The notes under the pieces are model-generated. The model ran no database searches. It was not told the origin of the DNA and saw only the letters and a program-made list of their open reading frames with translations. A stretch of DNA of 64,000 nt, taken from assembly GCA_030429545.1 (NCBI GenBank), contig JAUIFF010000022.1, forward strand, positions 94,010-158,009, written 5' to 3'. The position numbers were made by a program, and so were the translations under genes. Below, one piece after another: positions 62,471 to 64,000 of this stretch (its first letter is position 1; each line of letters opens with the position of its first letter). This DNA is from Polyangia bacterium. GTDB lineage: Bacteria > Myxococcota_A > Polyangia > Nannocystales > Nannocystaceae.

Positions 62471-63949
62471 ATGAAAACGCCCGCGCTTGTTGCAGTTCTT
62501 AGCTTCGCTGCCTTTGGATTGGTTTTGACCCCCAGCATGGACGCACAAGCTGGGCCGATCGCCTTTTCGCTCGACGAACCTGAGGGAGAGGGGATCTTTG
62601 GTGGTGAGCCGACGAACACCTGTGAGTGGCCGACCACCCTCGACCTCAACGGCTGTACCGGAACGCTCGTGCACCCGGAGATTGCGGTCTATGCCGCCCA
62701 CTGTGGCTCCGGCTATGGGCAGATCCGGTTTGGCGACAAGCCCAACGACAACTACTACGTGCAGACCCAGTACTGTCGCACCCGTCCGGGGGGCCAGCCG
62801 GGAAATGGTACCGACCACGCCTATTGTCGGCTCGCGCAACCGGTCAATGACGTGCCAATTGTCCCGATTTTGATGGGTTGTGAGACGGAGGTTTTGGTCC
62901 CGGGTCGCGAGGTTACGATCGTGGGGTTTGGCAGTGCCGACGACAACCTGCCGTGGGGTACCAAGCGCAAGGTCACAACCACGATCAACTCGGTAGCCAA
63001 CAACGAGGCATTCATCGGCGGCGGGGGTAAGGATAGCTGTCAGGGCGACTCCGGGGGCCCGGTGTATATACAGCTAGACGACGGCCAGTGGCGCGTGTTT
63101 GGCATTACCTCCTACGGCGGCGCCTGTGGTGGTGGCGGCTACTACTCGATGATTCACACGGGTGTGGAGTGGATCGAACAGGATTCAGGCATCGACATCA
63201 CCCCGTGTCACGACGCCCAGGGCAACTGGGTGCCGGGGCCCGACTGCGGGATGTTCCCGGCGGAGCCGCAAACCGGACACAGCACCTGGGCCGAAGGTTG
63301 CGCAGGCGGTCCGGTTTCGGGCTGGAACTCCTCGTGTGGTGCCCCGTTCAACGACGAGCCCGACGAGGTGCCCCCGGTGGTGACGATCACCTATCCGGCC
63401 GACGGCTCGATGTTTACCCAGGCAGACATGCCGCTCAACATCACTGTCGATGCCAGCGACGAGGGCTGGGGGGTTAAGGAAGTTCGGCTGTTGATCGACG
63501 GGCAAGTTGTTGGCTCCGACCCGGTGATGCCCTACGAATACCCGGCGACCTTCCCTTCGGGACAGTTTGTGTTGACCGCCGAAGCAGAGGACCATGCCGG
63601 CAACGTCGGGGTGTCGGCCGCGGTTGCCATCGGGGTGGACATGCCCGCACCGGAGCCCGAGCCCGAGCCCGAGCCTGAGCCCGAGACCACCGACTCCGAC
63701 TCGGGGTCTGACACGGGAACCAGCGGTGGCGAGACTGGTGGCGAGACCGAAGGTGGCACCGAGGGGCCGACCACAGGCGGTACGACCGGAGCCGGCACTG
63801 GCGGTGTAGGAACCGACGGGGATACCGATAGCACCACCGGCGAAGAAGACGGCGAGGGCTGTGCGTGTACCGCTACAGACCAAGGCCGTGGTGGCTGGGC
63901 TGCGCTGATGGGCCTGGCCCTGGTTGGTCTGGTTCGGCGCCGTCGTTAG
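62471..63949 (+). CDS. Trypsin-like serine protease with MYXO-CTERM-type sorting tail
   Basis: A 492-residue exported protein. The signal peptide ends near D-A-Q-A (about 26). The trypsin fold (about 35-235) has the catalytic His in YAAHCGSG, an Asp candidate in NGTDHAY and the Ser in CQGDSGGPVY. Residues about 300-390 form an Ig-like domain (VTITYPADGSMF, VKEVRLLIDG), then a PEPEP run and a Gly/Thr/Asp-rich spacer. The C-terminus has CACTATD, a hydrophobic helix and RRRR: the layout of the MYXO-CTERM signal that is cleaved and lipidated for surface display. The ATG at 62471 has GAAGG upstream. Confidence 0.9.
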   Translation: MKTPALVAVLSFAAFGLVLTPSMDAQAGPIAFSLDEPEGEGIFGGEPTNTCEWPTTLDLNGCTGTLVHPEIAVYAAHCGSGYGQIRFGDKPNDNYYVQTQYCRTRPGGQPGNGTDHAYCRLAQPVNDVPIVPILMGCETEVLVPGREVTIVGFGSADDNLPWGTKRKVTTTINSVANNEAFIGGGGKDSCQGDSGGPVYIQLDDGQWRVFGITSYGGACGGGGYYSMIHTGVEWIEQDSGIDITPCHDAQGNWVPGPDCGMFPAEPQTGHSTWAEGCAGGPVSGWNSSCGAPFNDEPDEVPPVVTITYPADGSMFTQADMPLNITVDASDEGWGVKEVRLLIDGQVVGSDPVMPYEYPATFPSGQFVLTAEAEDHAGNVGVSAAVAIGVDMPAPEPEPEPEPEPETTDSDSGSDTGTSGGETGGETEGGTEGPTTGGTTGAGTGGVGTDGDTDSTTGEEDGEGCACTATDQGRGGWAALMGLALVGLVRRRR

Positions 63950-64000
63950 ACGTGGCCGAGAAAACTGCAGCGTGCGTCGGCTCGCCCGGCGCATCTGCAT

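Overview
This GC-rich, gene-dense window reads like a myxobacterium (Myxococcota), most likely from the Nannocystis/Plesiocystis/Enhygromyxa side. The signs are many Ser/Thr protein kinases, lipoproteins with Thr/Asp/Gly-rich linkers, DUF4215-type Cys-rich repeats, IgGFc-binding-like proteins, and a trypsin-like protease ending in a MYXO-CTERM-type sorting tail. The genus is inference from protein character; no rRNA gene is present.

Layout. 0-5 kb: a truncated surface protein with SQPTPAPA repeats, a peptidoglycan-binding-like protein, a LivK-type binding lipoprotein and a membrane Ser/Thr kinase. 5.1-5.5 kb: non-coding DNA with a large hairpin and tandem repeats. 5.5-23 kb: mostly housekeeping and membrane genes, namely release factor 3, a sphingomyelinase-D/GDPD-like enzyme, an Lgt-family protein, ATP-type PEP carboxykinase, a tandem thioredoxin-fold protein, a TerB-like protein, an ABC exporter with a cyclic-nucleotide-binding tail, a SET protein, a hybrid histidine kinase, an acyltransferase, a PLP decarboxylase, a CPBP protease and DNA glycosylase Tag. 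tRNA-Ser(GCU), tRNA-Arg(ACG) and tRNA-Thr(UGU) lie between 21 and 24 kb. 23-27 kb is sparse and repeat-rich. 27-45 kb holds two IgGFc-binding-like lipoproteins, a kinase with a cyclic-nucleotide-binding tail, a modABC molybdate operon, a pseudo-C39/zincin fusion, a double-VOC lipoprotein, an aldolase/dehydrogenase fusion, an FHA/poly-Gln protein and smaller envelope proteins. 45-54.5 kb holds two giant convergent genes: a 1840-residue protein with hemopexin-like and Trp-Asp-Gly repeats around an acidic Ala/Glu/Val spacer, and a 1147-residue SIR2-like/kinase/kinase fusion. 55-64 kb holds an aldo/keto reductase, an acyltransferase and a cluster of exported proteins (thrombospondin-3 repeats, FG-GAP/UnbV, a small Cys-rich lipoprotein, a pectin-acetylesterase-like hydrolase, a MYXO-CTERM protease).

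Working together. Only modABC is a clear operon (4-base overlaps). Most other genes stand alone. The main themes are cell-surface display, phosphorylation signalling and membrane lipid chemistry. Three sequence-wide patterns are more unusual: (1) at least 34 exact copies of the degenerate palindrome TGYANNTRCA, far above my rough expectation of about two; (2) many genes with a -10-like hexamer only 6-10 bases before the start codon, suggesting leaderless mRNAs; (3) a GACATGT-type motif shared by upstream regions of several surface-protein genes. Two distant hairpins at 5.1 and 60.2 kb share a conserved apex although their stems differ, suggesting a structured element family.
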